DNA of 64,000 nucleotides. Source: Maribacter sp. GTDB lineage: Bacteria > Bacteroidota > Bacteroidia > Flavobacteriales > Flavobacteriaceae. The translations under genes and the position numbers were made by a program. Below, one piece after another: positions 28,765 through 36,522 of this stretch (within the stretch, counting starts at the first letter, position 1; every line of letters starts with the position of its first letter). Where the stretch lies: NCBI GenBank assembly GCA_011050675.1, contig DRFI01000010.1, forward strand, positions 186,001 to 250,000, in the 5' to 3' direction. The notes below the pieces were generated by a model. The model saw only the letters and a list, made by a program, of their open reading frames with translations. It was not told where the DNA came from and ran no database searches.

Positions 28765-29886
28765 ATGAAAAATAGTATTACCATAGCGCTTTTATTCGTT
28801 GTATCGCTAAATTATTCTTGCGCACAAAATACTGAAAATAAAGCAATTACACCAAAAGAATCGGTTTTATCAACTGAGTTGTTCGTCGATGAGCTACAGA
28901 TTCCATGGGGGTTTACCTTCCTTCCAGATAAAAGTATTATAATAACTGAAAAGGAAGGAAAATTGATTCATTTTAGAAATGGAAAAAAGACGATTATCGG
29001 TAATGTTCCAGAAGTATATAGTCGAGGTCAAGGCGGATTATTAGATATTGAAATTCACCCTAATTATCAGGAAAACGGATTTATTTACCTCTCCTATGCA
29101 TCAACCGAAGGAGATGAAAAAGGAGGGCACACTGCAATAATGAGGGCGAAATTGAAGAATAATTCATTGATCGAAAAAGAAGTCTTGTACAAAGCAGTAC
29201 CAAATACGACTAAAGGACAACATTTTGGTTCAAGAGTTGTCTTTGATAATAGCGGTTATCTTTACTTCTCTATCGGTGAACGTGGAGATAGGGATATTAA
29301 CCCACAAGACCTAAAAAGAGACGGTGGTAAAATATATCGTTTACATGATGATGGTCGCATTCCAAAAGACAATCCGTTTATAGATGTAAATGGTGCCAAG
29401 ACTGCTATTTACAGTTACGGACACCGAAATCCTCAAGGGCTAATCAAACACCCCTTAACCGGAGAAATCTGGGATAATGAACACGGACCACGAGGAGGTG
29501 ATGAAATTAATATTATAAAAAAAGGAGGTAATTATGGGTGGCCATTAGTTACTTACGGTATTAATTATGGTGGTACTCCAATCACCGATAAAACAGAAAT
29601 GAAAGGTATGGAACAGCCAATTCATTATTGGGTGCCTTCTATTGCACCAAGCGGAATGACATATGTAACTGGGAACAAATATAAAAATTGGAAAGGAAGC
29701 CTATTGGTAGGTTCCTTAGCTTTTCAATATTTAGAAAGATTAGAATTAGACGGAACAAAAGTTATAGCTCGCGAAAAATTAATGGAGGGATTAGGTAGAG
29801 TTCGTGCAGTTAAAGAAGGTCCTGACGGTCTTATCTACGTAGCCGTTGAAGGAAAAGGTATTTACAAATTAATTCCTAAAAAGTAA
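28765..29886 (+). CDS. PQQ-dependent sugar dehydrogenase-like lipoprotein (GSDH family)
   Basis: A 373-residue protein with lipobox LNYSC. It shows the glucose/sorbosone dehydrogenase beta-propeller: VDELQIPWGFTFLPD, GGLLDIEIHPNYQENGFIYL, a QHFGSRVVFDNSGYLYFSIG block at about 152-171 including the GERGDR turn, YSYGHRNPQGL with the conserved HRNPQ, and WDNEHGPRGGDEIN. These are the cofactor and calcium-site regions of aldose sugar dehydrogenases such as YliI. It would oxidise soluble aldoses in the periplasm using PQQ; whether this strain makes PQQ cannot be judged here. It stands alone, with a terminator directly after it. Confidence 0.9.
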   Translation: MKNSITIALLFVVSLNYSCAQNTENKAITPKESVLSTELFVDELQIPWGFTFLPDKSIIITEKEGKLIHFRNGKKTIIGNVPEVYSRGQGGLLDIEIHPNYQENGFIYLSYASTEGDEKGGHTAIMRAKLKNNSLIEKEVLYKAVPNTTKGQHFGSRVVFDNSGYLYFSIGERGDRDINPQDLKRDGGKIYRLHDDGRIPKDNPFIDVNGAKTAIYSYGHRNPQGLIKHPLTGEIWDNEHGPRGGDEINIIKKGGNYGWPLVTYGINYGGTPITDKTEMKGMEQPIHYWVPSIAPSGMTYVTGNKYKNWKGSLLVGSLAFQYLERLELDGTKVIAREKLMEGLGRVRAVKEGPDGLIYVAVEGKGIYKLIPKK

Positions 29887-29892
29887 GCTTAT

Positions 29893-29941
29893 AAAAAAAC
29901 GCCAGCTTCCTTAAAAATTGGAGTTACAGGCGTTTTTTTTT
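29893..29941. terminator. Bidirectional terminator between sugar dehydrogenase and murQ
   Basis: Outer stem AAAAAAACGCC (29893-29903) pairs with GGCGTTTTTTT (29929-29939); the inner part (AGCTTCC against GGAGTT) pairs partly. T runs exist on both strands, serving the two convergent genes. Confidence 0.9.
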
Positions 29942-29973
29942 AGTATTCTTAATTCTTTATAAAGAATTTCAAC

Positions 29974-30786
29974 TTATACTCTACCGGCATCTATTGCTAA
30001 TTTTACAGATCCGTGTTCTTTCAACAATGCTTCGGCTTCGGCATATTCTATATTTAAACCTTCCATAATATAGCGAGTACCTCGATCAACCAACTTATCG
30101 TTGCTTAATTGCATATTCACCATCTTATTCCCTTTCACTCTGCCAATCTTAATCATTAAAGCTGTAGAAATCATATTCAAAACCAATTTTTGCGAAGTAC
30201 CACTTTTCATTCTGGTACTACCGGTAAGAAATTCTGGTCCTACATTAATTTCTATAGGAATATCAGCAATTCTGGCGATAGGCGCACCAGGGTTATTTGT
30301 GATTGCAGCAGTTAAAATTCCTGCTTTCTTAGCATCTTCCAAGCCACCTATAACATATGGTGTACTACCAGACGCCGCGATACCTACCACAACATCATTA
30401 TCATTTATATCATGTTCTTTCAAATCAACCCATGCTTGTGCAGTCGCATCTTCAGCATTTTCTACTGCCTTTCTAATTGCTGTATCGCCACCAGCAATTA
30501 TACCAATAACACGTTCATGAGGCATACCAAAGGTTGGCGGAATTTCTGAGGCATCTAAAACCCCCAATCGACCACTTGTACCTGCGCCAATATAAAATAA
30601 TCTTCCTCCTTTATTAAAACGCTCTGCTAAAGCATCAACAAGTTTAGTCACTTGAGGAATCGTTTTTTCTACTGCATCAGCTACTTTTTTATCCTCCTCA
30701 TTCATTTTTTGTAGAATGGTCTGGGTATCCATCAACTCTAAGTTGTCATGATCAGACGGAGTTTCTGTAATTTTCTTATAATCCAT
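29974..30786 (-). CDS. murQ: N-acetylmuramic acid 6-phosphate etherase
   Basis: A 270-residue SIS-domain enzyme that splits MurNAc-6-P into GlcNAc-6-P and D-lactate, the key step in recovering cell-wall muramic acid. Diagnostic motifs are ELMDTQTILQKMNEED, GAGTSGRLGVLDASEIPPTF with the catalytic Glu (E. coli Glu83 equivalent), ENAEDATAQAWVDL with the second Glu, and GSTRMKSGTSQKLVLNM. It is slightly shorter than E. coli MurQ (298). It lies 6 nt downstream of the DeoR-family regulator and faces away from nagB, so the cluster supplies both halves of the MurNAc to Fru-6-P route. Confidence 0.97.
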   Translation of the reverse strand: MDYKKITETPSDHDNLELMDTQTILQKMNEEDKKVADAVEKTIPQVTKLVDALAERFNKGGRLFYIGAGTSGRLGVLDASEIPPTFGMPHERVIGIIAGGDTAIRKAVENAEDATAQAWVDLKEHDINDNDVVVGIAASGSTPYVIGGLEDAKKAGILTAAITNNPGAPIARIADIPIEINVGPEFLTGSTRMKSGTSQKLVLNMISTALMIKIGRVKGNKMVNMQLSNDKLVDRGTRYIMEGLNIEYAEAEALLKEHGSVKLAIDAGRV

Positions 30787-30792
30787 TTTTAA

Positions 30793-31542
30793 CTATATAA
30801 TTTTAATATCTAGATTTTTAAAAGCTTTCAGTAATTGATTATCGGGTTTTAATTCAGTAATCATTGTATTAATAGAATTTATATCACAAGTTTTATAGCG
30901 ATGTTGAGAATTGAGTTTCTCAGAAATAGACAAAAGCACAGTTTTCTTTGAAGCTTTTATTACCGCTTTTTTTATTTGAACAATATCCCAATCGAACTCT
31001 GTTAAACCATATGTAGCATCAACATAGCCAGTACCTATAAAACTATAATCGAAACGTATTTCAGAAATATGATGAATAGCATTCGCTCCGATAGAAATTT
31101 GAGCTTCTTTTGAAATCTGACCTCCAATAGAAATAACATTGATATTGGCTTTATGAGAAAGTTCCATAGCCACAGGTAAACTTATAGTAAAACAGGTAAG
31201 GTTTAAATTTTCAGGTATAATTCTGGCAAGCTCCATACAGGTAGTACCTCCGTCCAAAAAAATAACGGCACCATCTCGCAATATACTTACAGCCTTAAGT
31301 GCAATTGCAGCTTTATCTTCTAACCTATATATATTGGTGTTTTTGGCACTGTTGGTCATGTACCCCATAGAAATCGCTCCACCATGAACTTTACGTAGTT
31401 TATTCTCCGCATCTAACTCCTTTACATCTCTCCTTATAGTGTCTATTGACACATCTAAAGCTTCCGCAATATCTGTAATAAGAATTCTATTATGCAGATC
31501 AACTTCGCTTAAAATAGTCTGTTGACGTTCTTCTTTTAACAT
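30793..31542 (-). CDS. DeoR/GlpR-family transcriptional regulator of the recycling locus
   Basis: A 249-residue regulator with an N-terminal DeoR winged helix (MLKEERQQTILSEV, then LITDIAEALDVSIDTIRRDV and KVHGGA at about 49-54) and a DeoRC sugar-phosphate sensor domain (AVIFLDGGTTCMELARIIP, FIGTGYVDATYGLTEFD). It is co-transcribed with murQ and divergent from nagB across 202 nt. Family behaviour suggests it represses both sides and is released by a sugar phosphate, probably GlcNAc-6-P, GlcN-6-P or MurNAc-6-P; the ligand is inference. Confidence 0.93.
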   Translation of the reverse strand: MLKEERQQTILSEVDLHNRILITDIAEALDVSIDTIRRDVKELDAENKLRKVHGGAISMGYMTNSAKNTNIYRLEDKAAIALKAVSILRDGAVIFLDGGTTCMELARIIPENLNLTCFTISLPVAMELSHKANINVISIGGQISKEAQISIGANAIHHISEIRFDYSFIGTGYVDATYGLTEFDWDIVQIKKAVIKASKKTVLLSISEKLNSQHRYKTCDINSINTMITELKPDNQLLKAFKNLDIKII

Positions 31543-31573
31543 TTAAAAGCAACTTTTACACTTGTGAATAACA

Positions 31574-31581
31574 CAAAGATA
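31574..31581 (-). promoter_or_regulatory. -7 element TATCTTTG for the deoR-murQ operon
   Basis: On the reverse strand TATCTTTG matches the Bacteroidota -7 consensus TAnnTTTG, 31 nt before the regulator's ATG. No TTG was found at the proper distance upstream, so only the -7 half is supported. Confidence 0.6.
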
Positions 31582-31595
31582 GCGAATTTTACATC

Positions 31596-31684
31596 ATGCT
31601 GTTTTATGACGTTAATGTAATATAAACATAAATTAAAGATTAATTAACGGCACAATACAGCATAATTTATTGCAAAAAACAGCA
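31596..31684. promoter_or_regulatory. Candidate DeoR operators in the deoR/nagB intergenic region
   Basis: ATGCTGT at 31596-31602 is the exact complement of ACAGCAT at 31657-31663, and a third copy ACAGCA lies at 31679-31684. They sit between the two divergent -7 elements, as expected for operators controlling both promoters. Assignment to the adjacent DeoR regulator is inference. Confidence 0.5.
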
Positions 31685-31702
31685 AACAACAAAAATAACG
31701 CA

Positions 31703-31710
31703 TATATTTG
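31703..31710 (+). promoter_or_regulatory. -7 element TATATTTG for nagB
   Basis: TATATTTG matches TAnnTTTG exactly and lies 34 nt before the nagB ATG at 31745. The nearest upstream TTG is 30 nt away, outside the usual 17-23 nt spacing, which fits a promoter needing regulation. Confidence 0.6.
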
Positions 31711-31744
31711 CATGAATTAAAATCAAAAATTCTACCATAGACTT

Positions 31745-33673
31745 ATGAAAAATGCCGTAAAAAACTCCAAAATCGACATAACCCACAAACCCATTGGTCA
31801 GTTCGAAGAAACAAGATTTGAAAAAATTCACAATGTAATTTTTCAAGATTCTAACGAAGCTTCAATTCAAGTTGCTCATGAAATAGCAACTTTAATTAAA
31901 AAGAGACAAGGTCAAAAAAGAGATTGTGTCTTAGGTTTAGCCACTGGATCTTCACCAATTAGAGTCTATGAAGAATTGGTACGTATGCATAAAGAAGAAG
32001 GTCTTAGCTTTAAGAATGTAGTTACCTTCAATTTGGATGAGTACTTACCGATGGAGCCAAATAACATTCAAAGTTATTTCTACTTCATGCATGAGCATCT
32101 TTTTAATCATGTAGATATTCCTGAAAAAAATATTCATATTCCAGATGGCACCGTAAGTATCGAAAAAACAACCGCTTATTGTTTAGGTTACGAAAGAAAA
32201 ATTAAAGAATACGGCGGACTAGATTTTCAATTATTAGGAATTGGTAGAACAGGTCACGTAGGTTTCAATGAACCAGGATCTCACTTTAATTCAGGAACTC
32301 GAGTTATTACTTTAGATCATATTACACGTGTAGATGCCGCTCCATCATTTTTAGGAATCGATAACGTACCTAGAAAAGCAATTACCATGGGTATTTCTAC
32401 GGTAAGAAAGGCAAAGCGTATCGTTTTATTAGGTTGGGGTCAAAATAAAGCGAACATTATAAAGAAAACAATTGAAGGTGAAATTTCTTCACACGTACCT
32501 GCAACTTATCTACAGCAACATGATAACTGTACTTTTGTATTGGACACAGGTGCAGGAAGCGAATTAACAAGAAACAAAACTCCATGGTTAGTTGATGCAT
32601 GTGAATGGACCGAAGAGTTAAGATCAAAAGCCATAGTTTGGCTTTGTGAAAATACTGGTAAAACCATTTTAAGCTTAACAGATAAAGATTATAATGACAA
32701 TGGAATGGCGGATCTTCTTGCAACAGAAGATGCTTATGACCTAAATATTAAAATGTTTAATAAACTGCAACATACCATTACAGGGTGGCCTGGTGGTAAA
32801 CCAAATGCAGATGACACTCATAGGCCAGAACGAGCAACACCTGCCAAAAAACGCGTAATCATATTTAGTCCTCACCCAGATGATGATGTAATATCTATGG
32901 GCGGTACTTTTGACAGATTAGTGGAACAAGGTCATGATGTCCATATCGTTTACCAAACTTCTGGAAACATTGCGGTTTCTGATACCGATGCAAGAAAATA
33001 TGCAGAGATAGCAATGCAGATAAATCCATCTGATGCGGCTAAAAACATCATTGAATCAATTTCTGAAAAGAACGAAACCCGTATAGATTCGCCTGAGGTT
33101 AGAAACTTAAAAGGAAAAATTAGACGAGGAGAATCATATGCCGCTACAAGATATATGGGTCTACAAGATGAAAATGTACATTTCTTAGACTTGCCTTTTT
33201 ACGAAACAGGTACTATCAAGAAAAAGAATTTATCTGATGCCGATATAAAAATCGTAGTAGATATCATCAAGAAAATTAAACCACATCAAATTTATGCAGC
33301 TGGAGATTTAGCAGATCCACACGGCACGCACAAAGTATGCTTAGATGCTATTTTCGCTGCTTGTGATGAGATAAAATCAGAAGACTTCATGAAAGATTGC
33401 TGGTTATGGTTGTATAGAGGTGCTTGGCACGAGTGGGATATCAATGAAATTGAAATGGCTGTTCCAATGAGTCCTGGGCAAGTACTCAAAAAACGATATG
33501 CAATTTTCTGTCACCAATCTCAAAAAGATGGTGTAATGTTTCAAGGAGATGATTCTAGAGAGTTTTGGATGCGTGCAGAAGAAAGGAATCGTGATACAGC
33601 TAACAAATACAAAGCTATGGGCTTATCCTCATATGCTGCAATGGAGGCCTTTGTAAGACATAAATTTAACTAA
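31745..33673 (+). CDS. nagB: Glucosamine-6-phosphate deaminase fused to PIG-L/LmbE deacetylase domain
   Basis: A 642-residue two-domain protein. Residues about 20-290 are NagB: LGLATGSSPIRVYEEL (phosphate loop, near 64), VVTFNLDEY (catalytic Asp, near 94) and LLGIGRTGHVGFNEPGS (catalytic His and Glu, near 165). It would convert GlcN-6-P to Fru-6-P and ammonia. After a linker, residues about 368-560 are a PIG-L/LmbE-type zinc deacetylase with FSPHPDDDVISMGGT (near 373-387) and the second metal-site motif DLADPHGTHKVC (near 520). Typical NagB is about 240-270 residues, so the second domain is an addition. With murQ producing GlcNAc-6-P and no nagA in the window, GlcNAc-6-P deacetylation is a plausible role for it. 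Confidence 0.95.
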   Translation: MKNAVKNSKIDITHKPIGQFEETRFEKIHNVIFQDSNEASIQVAHEIATLIKKRQGQKRDCVLGLATGSSPIRVYEELVRMHKEEGLSFKNVVTFNLDEYLPMEPNNIQSYFYFMHEHLFNHVDIPEKNIHIPDGTVSIEKTTAYCLGYERKIKEYGGLDFQLLGIGRTGHVGFNEPGSHFNSGTRVITLDHITRVDAAPSFLGIDNVPRKAITMGISTVRKAKRIVLLGWGQNKANIIKKTIEGEISSHVPATYLQQHDNCTFVLDTGAGSELTRNKTPWLVDACEWTEELRSKAIVWLCENTGKTILSLTDKDYNDNGMADLLATEDAYDLNIKMFNKLQHTITGWPGGKPNADDTHRPERATPAKKRVIIFSPHPDDDVISMGGTFDRLVEQGHDVHIVYQTSGNIAVSDTDARKYAEIAMQINPSDAAKNIIESISEKNETRIDSPEVRNLKGKIRRGESYAATRYMGLQDENVHFLDLPFYETGTIKKKNLSDADIKIVVDIIKKIKPHQIYAAGDLADPHGTHKVCLDAIFAACDEIKSEDFMKDCWLWLYRGAWHEWDINEIEMAVPMSPGQVLKKRYAIFCHQSQKDGVMFQGDDSREFWMRAEERNRDTANKYKAMGLSSYAAMEAFVRHKFN

Positions 33674-33688
33674 CAACTAAATTGAATT

Positions 33689-33724
33689 AAAAGGCCTATT
33701 TTTAATATAAAAATAGGCCTTTTT
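33689..33724 (+). terminator. Strong hairpin between nagB and the DigH-like gene (terminator or attenuator)
   Basis: A 15-bp perfect stem AAAAGGCCTATTTTT (33689-33703) with its complement at 33709-33723, a 5-nt loop and a short T run. It ends only 7 nt before the ATG at 33732, leaving no space for a separate promoter, so downstream genes depend on read-through or on a promoter inside nagB. Confidence 0.88.
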
Positions 33725-33731
33725 ACTATTT

Positions 33732-35246
33732 ATGACAAAACAACTCACGCTTCTCGTTCTAGTACTACTTTTTAATTCTTGCGGAATTTTAAAATCTTAC
33801 GAAAAACATCCTAAAAGAGAATTTAGAGGTGTATGGATTGCTACTGTGGTCAATATCGATTGGCCTAAAAACGGCAATGACACTTCAGAAAAACAAAAAG
33901 CAGATTATCTAAAGATTCTAGATTTTTATGAAAAGGAAAATTACAACGCAGTAATTGTACAAGTTCGTGCTGCTGGTGATGCCTTTTACGATTCTGAATT
34001 TGCACCATGGTCCAGGTTTTTAACAGGAGAAGAAGGTACACCACCAAAATGGAATACAGACGTTCTTGAATGGATGATATCTGAAGCTCATTTACGTGGC
34101 ATGGAATTTCATGCATGGTTGAATCCTTACAGAGCTACTTTTGATGAGAATTTCGAAGTACTGGCAGAAACTCATGATTATTGCACGCACCCAGAATGGA
34201 TAGTGCATTATGGTAAAAAGAATTACTACAACCCTGGGTTGCCTGAAGTTCAAAAACATTTTTCCAACATCATTAGTGAATTAGTAACTAACTACGATAT
34301 AGATGCTGTTCATTTTGATGATTATTTTTATCCATACAAAATAAAAGATGCCATTTTCAATGATACTTTAGCATTTGAAACTTATGCTAAAAATAACCAG
34401 AATATAGATGATTGGCGACGAAGCAATATAGATTCTTTGGTAAAGCAATCTCATGAAACCATTAAATCTATTAAACCATGGGTACAGTTCGGCATTAGTC
34501 CGTTCGGAGTCTGGAAAAATAATTCTACAGACCCAAAAGGTTCTGATACTAAAGCAGGACAAACCACATATGAAGATTTATACGCAGACCCATTATTATG
34601 GATGGAGAAAGGTTGGATAGATTACCTGGCTCCTCAAGTATATTGGAGTATGGATTTACCGGTTGCTTCGCATAGAAAAATTATAGACTGGTGGTCAAAA
34701 AACAATTTTAACACCAACCTTTATGTTGGTAACGGTCCTTATAAAATTAGAAATAACAGTGACGAAGCTTGGAATGATAGTAAAGAGCTACCAATGCAGT
34801 TAGAACTAGCCCGAGAAACTCCACAGATACAAGGTAATATTATGTTCAGCGCAAAATCTTTAATGACCGAAAAAGATGATGTTGTAGAATTTATACACAA
34901 GAAATATTACAAACTTCCTGCATTAAACCCTATATCTTCTTTAGCAAAGAATCATAGCACAGAAAAACCTCATCTTATAAATGCGACTCAAGAAGCCGAT
35001 GAAGTGGTATTAGAATTTGATGATTTAAAAAATATGCGTTATATGCTTATATATTCCGCCGGCAGAAGGGTGAAAGAAGAATATCCTATTAAAAAATTAG
35101 AGTCTAAAATTTTAATAAATACCAACACAAATTCAATTCGCATATCTAATTCAGAATTTAAGAAAACATTTTACAGTATTAGTTTTATTGATTTATATGC
35201 AGCGGAAACAAAAGCAACGGTAATTAACTTAAAGAATATTCCTTAA
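33732..35246 (+). CDS. GHL10 (DUF187) glycoside hydrolase lipoprotein, DigH-like
   Basis: A 504-residue lipoprotein (lipobox LFNSC). The PF02638/GHL10 barrel starts with REFRGVWIATVVNIDWP (near 36-52), continues with VIVQVRAAGDAFYDSEFAPW, HAWLNPYRATFD and the family motif VHFDDYFYPYKIKD (near 190-203), then WIDYLAPQVYW. E. coli DigH (formerly YddW), of this family, is a hydrolase acting on peptidoglycan glycan strands stripped of stem peptides. The location next to ampG, nagZ, anmK, murQ and nagB supports the same role here. The C-terminal 110 residues form a beta-rich, Fn3-like region. The start codon follows a strong hairpin by 7 nt. Confidence 0.9.
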   Translation: MTKQLTLLVLVLLFNSCGILKSYEKHPKREFRGVWIATVVNIDWPKNGNDTSEKQKADYLKILDFYEKENYNAVIVQVRAAGDAFYDSEFAPWSRFLTGEEGTPPKWNTDVLEWMISEAHLRGMEFHAWLNPYRATFDENFEVLAETHDYCTHPEWIVHYGKKNYYNPGLPEVQKHFSNIISELVTNYDIDAVHFDDYFYPYKIKDAIFNDTLAFETYAKNNQNIDDWRRSNIDSLVKQSHETIKSIKPWVQFGISPFGVWKNNSTDPKGSDTKAGQTTYEDLYADPLLWMEKGWIDYLAPQVYWSMDLPVASHRKIIDWWSKNNFNTNLYVGNGPYKIRNNSDEAWNDSKELPMQLELARETPQIQGNIMFSAKSLMTEKDDVVEFIHKKYYKLPALNPISSLAKNHSTEKPHLINATQEADEVVLEFDDLKNMRYMLIYSAGRRVKEEYPIKKLESKILINTNTNSIRISNSEFKKTFYSISFIDLYAAETKATVINLKNIP

Positions 35247-35247
35247 A

Positions 35248-36522
35248 ATGGTTCAAAAAGACAAAGGAGCTTGGGCGTGGGTACCTGTTCTATATTTCAC
35301 ACAAGGCCTACCGTATGTACTGGTTGTCACTGTATCTGTAATTATGTACAAAAAACTAGGTGTCAGCAACGAAGATATTGGTCTTTATACTAGTCTTCTG
35401 TATTTACCATGGGTTTTAAAACCTTTATGGAGTCCGTTCGTAGATTTAAAAAGTACCAAACGTAAATGGTTTTTAGCAATGCAATTGTTAATAGCGATTT
35501 CACTATTAGGGGTTGGTTTAACGTTACCAACCAATATGTTTTTCATATCATCATTAGCTTGTTTTTGGATGGCTGCTTTTGCCTCTGCCACAAACGATAT
35601 AGCATCAGACGGTTATTATATGCTGGGCTTGACAGAAAAAAAGCAATCTTTCTTCGTAGGTATGCGAAGTACATTTTACAGACTAGCTATGGTTACCGGC
35701 GAGGGATTAATTGTTGTATTGGCTGGCTTCTTAGAAAACAAATATGGAGACAATACCAAAGCCTGGAGTATAACCATGTCCACAGCAGCTTTTCTAATGT
35801 TGATAATGACTGTAGCAAACTTTTTTGTTACTCCAAAATACGAATCTGAAAACATAGAGAATAAGGAAAAGCCTGCTGGGTTTCTTGAAGTGTTTTCATC
35901 ATTTTTTAAAAAACCAGGTATTGGTATTGCCTTGGCTTTTATATTAACCTATCGTTTAGGGGAATCGCAACTGGTAAAAATGGCTTCACCGTTTTTATTG
36001 GATACTCCTGACAAAGGAGGGCTAGGGTATTCTACAGAACAATTGGGAACTATTTTTGGCACTGCAGGTGTGATTTTTCTTTCTATTGGAGGAATTTTAG
36101 GAGGTGTATTAATTTCGAGGGACGGATTAAAAAAATGGATGCTACCTATGGTTCTTTCCTTGAATTTACCCAATATTCTATACGCAGTTTTAGCCGTAAC
36201 CGATACTACTAATGTATATGCAGTTACTGCAACCGTAATATTTGAAAAATTTGGATATGGATTCGGCTTTGCAGCTTTCTTGATGTACCTCATTTATATA
36301 GCAGATGGCAAGTCTAAAACATCACATTACGCCATTGCAACAGGTTTTATGGCACTAGGTATGATGCTACCAGGTATGATTAGTGGTTACATACAACAAT
36401 ATTTAGGCTATGACGGCTTTTTTGTTTGGGTAGTCATTGCTGCACTACCTGCATTATTTTTATTAAAATTCATTTCTTATCCGGCAGATTTCGGTAAAAA
36501 AACAACAGTTCCCAATGAATAA
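35248..36522 (+). CDS. ampG: AmpG-type muropeptide permease (MFS)
   Basis: A 424-residue, roughly 12-helix MFS protein. The N-terminus has the AmpG/PAT-family pattern: PVLYFTQGLPYVLV in helix 1, GLYTSLLYLPWVLKPLWSPFVD between helices 2 and 3, and a TNDIASDGYY stretch in helix 4, close to the ATQDIAxDG of AmpG. AmpG imports GlcNAc-anhydroMurNAc peptides into the cytoplasm. It starts 1 nt after the DigH-like gene and overlaps nagZ by 8 nt, which agrees well with that role. Substrate is inferred from family and context. Confidence 0.87.
   Translation: MVQKDKGAWAWVPVLYFTQGLPYVLVVTVSVIMYKKLGVSNEDIGLYTSLLYLPWVLKPLWSPFVDLKSTKRKWFLAMQLLIAISLLGVGLTLPTNMFFISSLACFWMAAFASATNDIASDGYYMLGLTEKKQSFFVGMRSTFYRLAMVTGEGLIVVLAGFLENKYGDNTKAWSITMSTAAFLMLIMTVANFFVTPKYESENIENKEKPAGFLEVFSSFFKKPGIGIALAFILTYRLGESQLVKMASPFLLDTPDKGGLGYSTEQLGTIFGTAGVIFLSIGGILGGVLISRDGLKKWMLPMVLSLNLPNILYAVLAVTDTTNVYAVTATVIFEKFGYGFGFAAFLMYLIYIADGKSKTSHYAIATGFMALGMMLPGMISGYIQQYLGYDGFFVWVVIAALPALFLLKFISYPADFGKKTTVPNE

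Noticed and set aside
30101-30520. 139-codon open frame on the forward strand inside murQ
   Set aside because: Antisense shadow of murQ, a complete enzyme on the other strand.
32239-32290. Missing Asp in the NagB GxGxxGH motif (RTGH instead of NDGH)
   Set aside because: As far as I recall, Gram-positive NagB enzymes also lack this Asp, and the catalytic His, Glu and first Asp are kept, so I do not treat it as a loss of activity.
33732-35246. Polysaccharide utilisation role for the GHL10 gene, as part of a SusCD locus
   Set aside because: It lies 16 kb from the SusCD genes and is packed with peptidoglycan-recycling genes.
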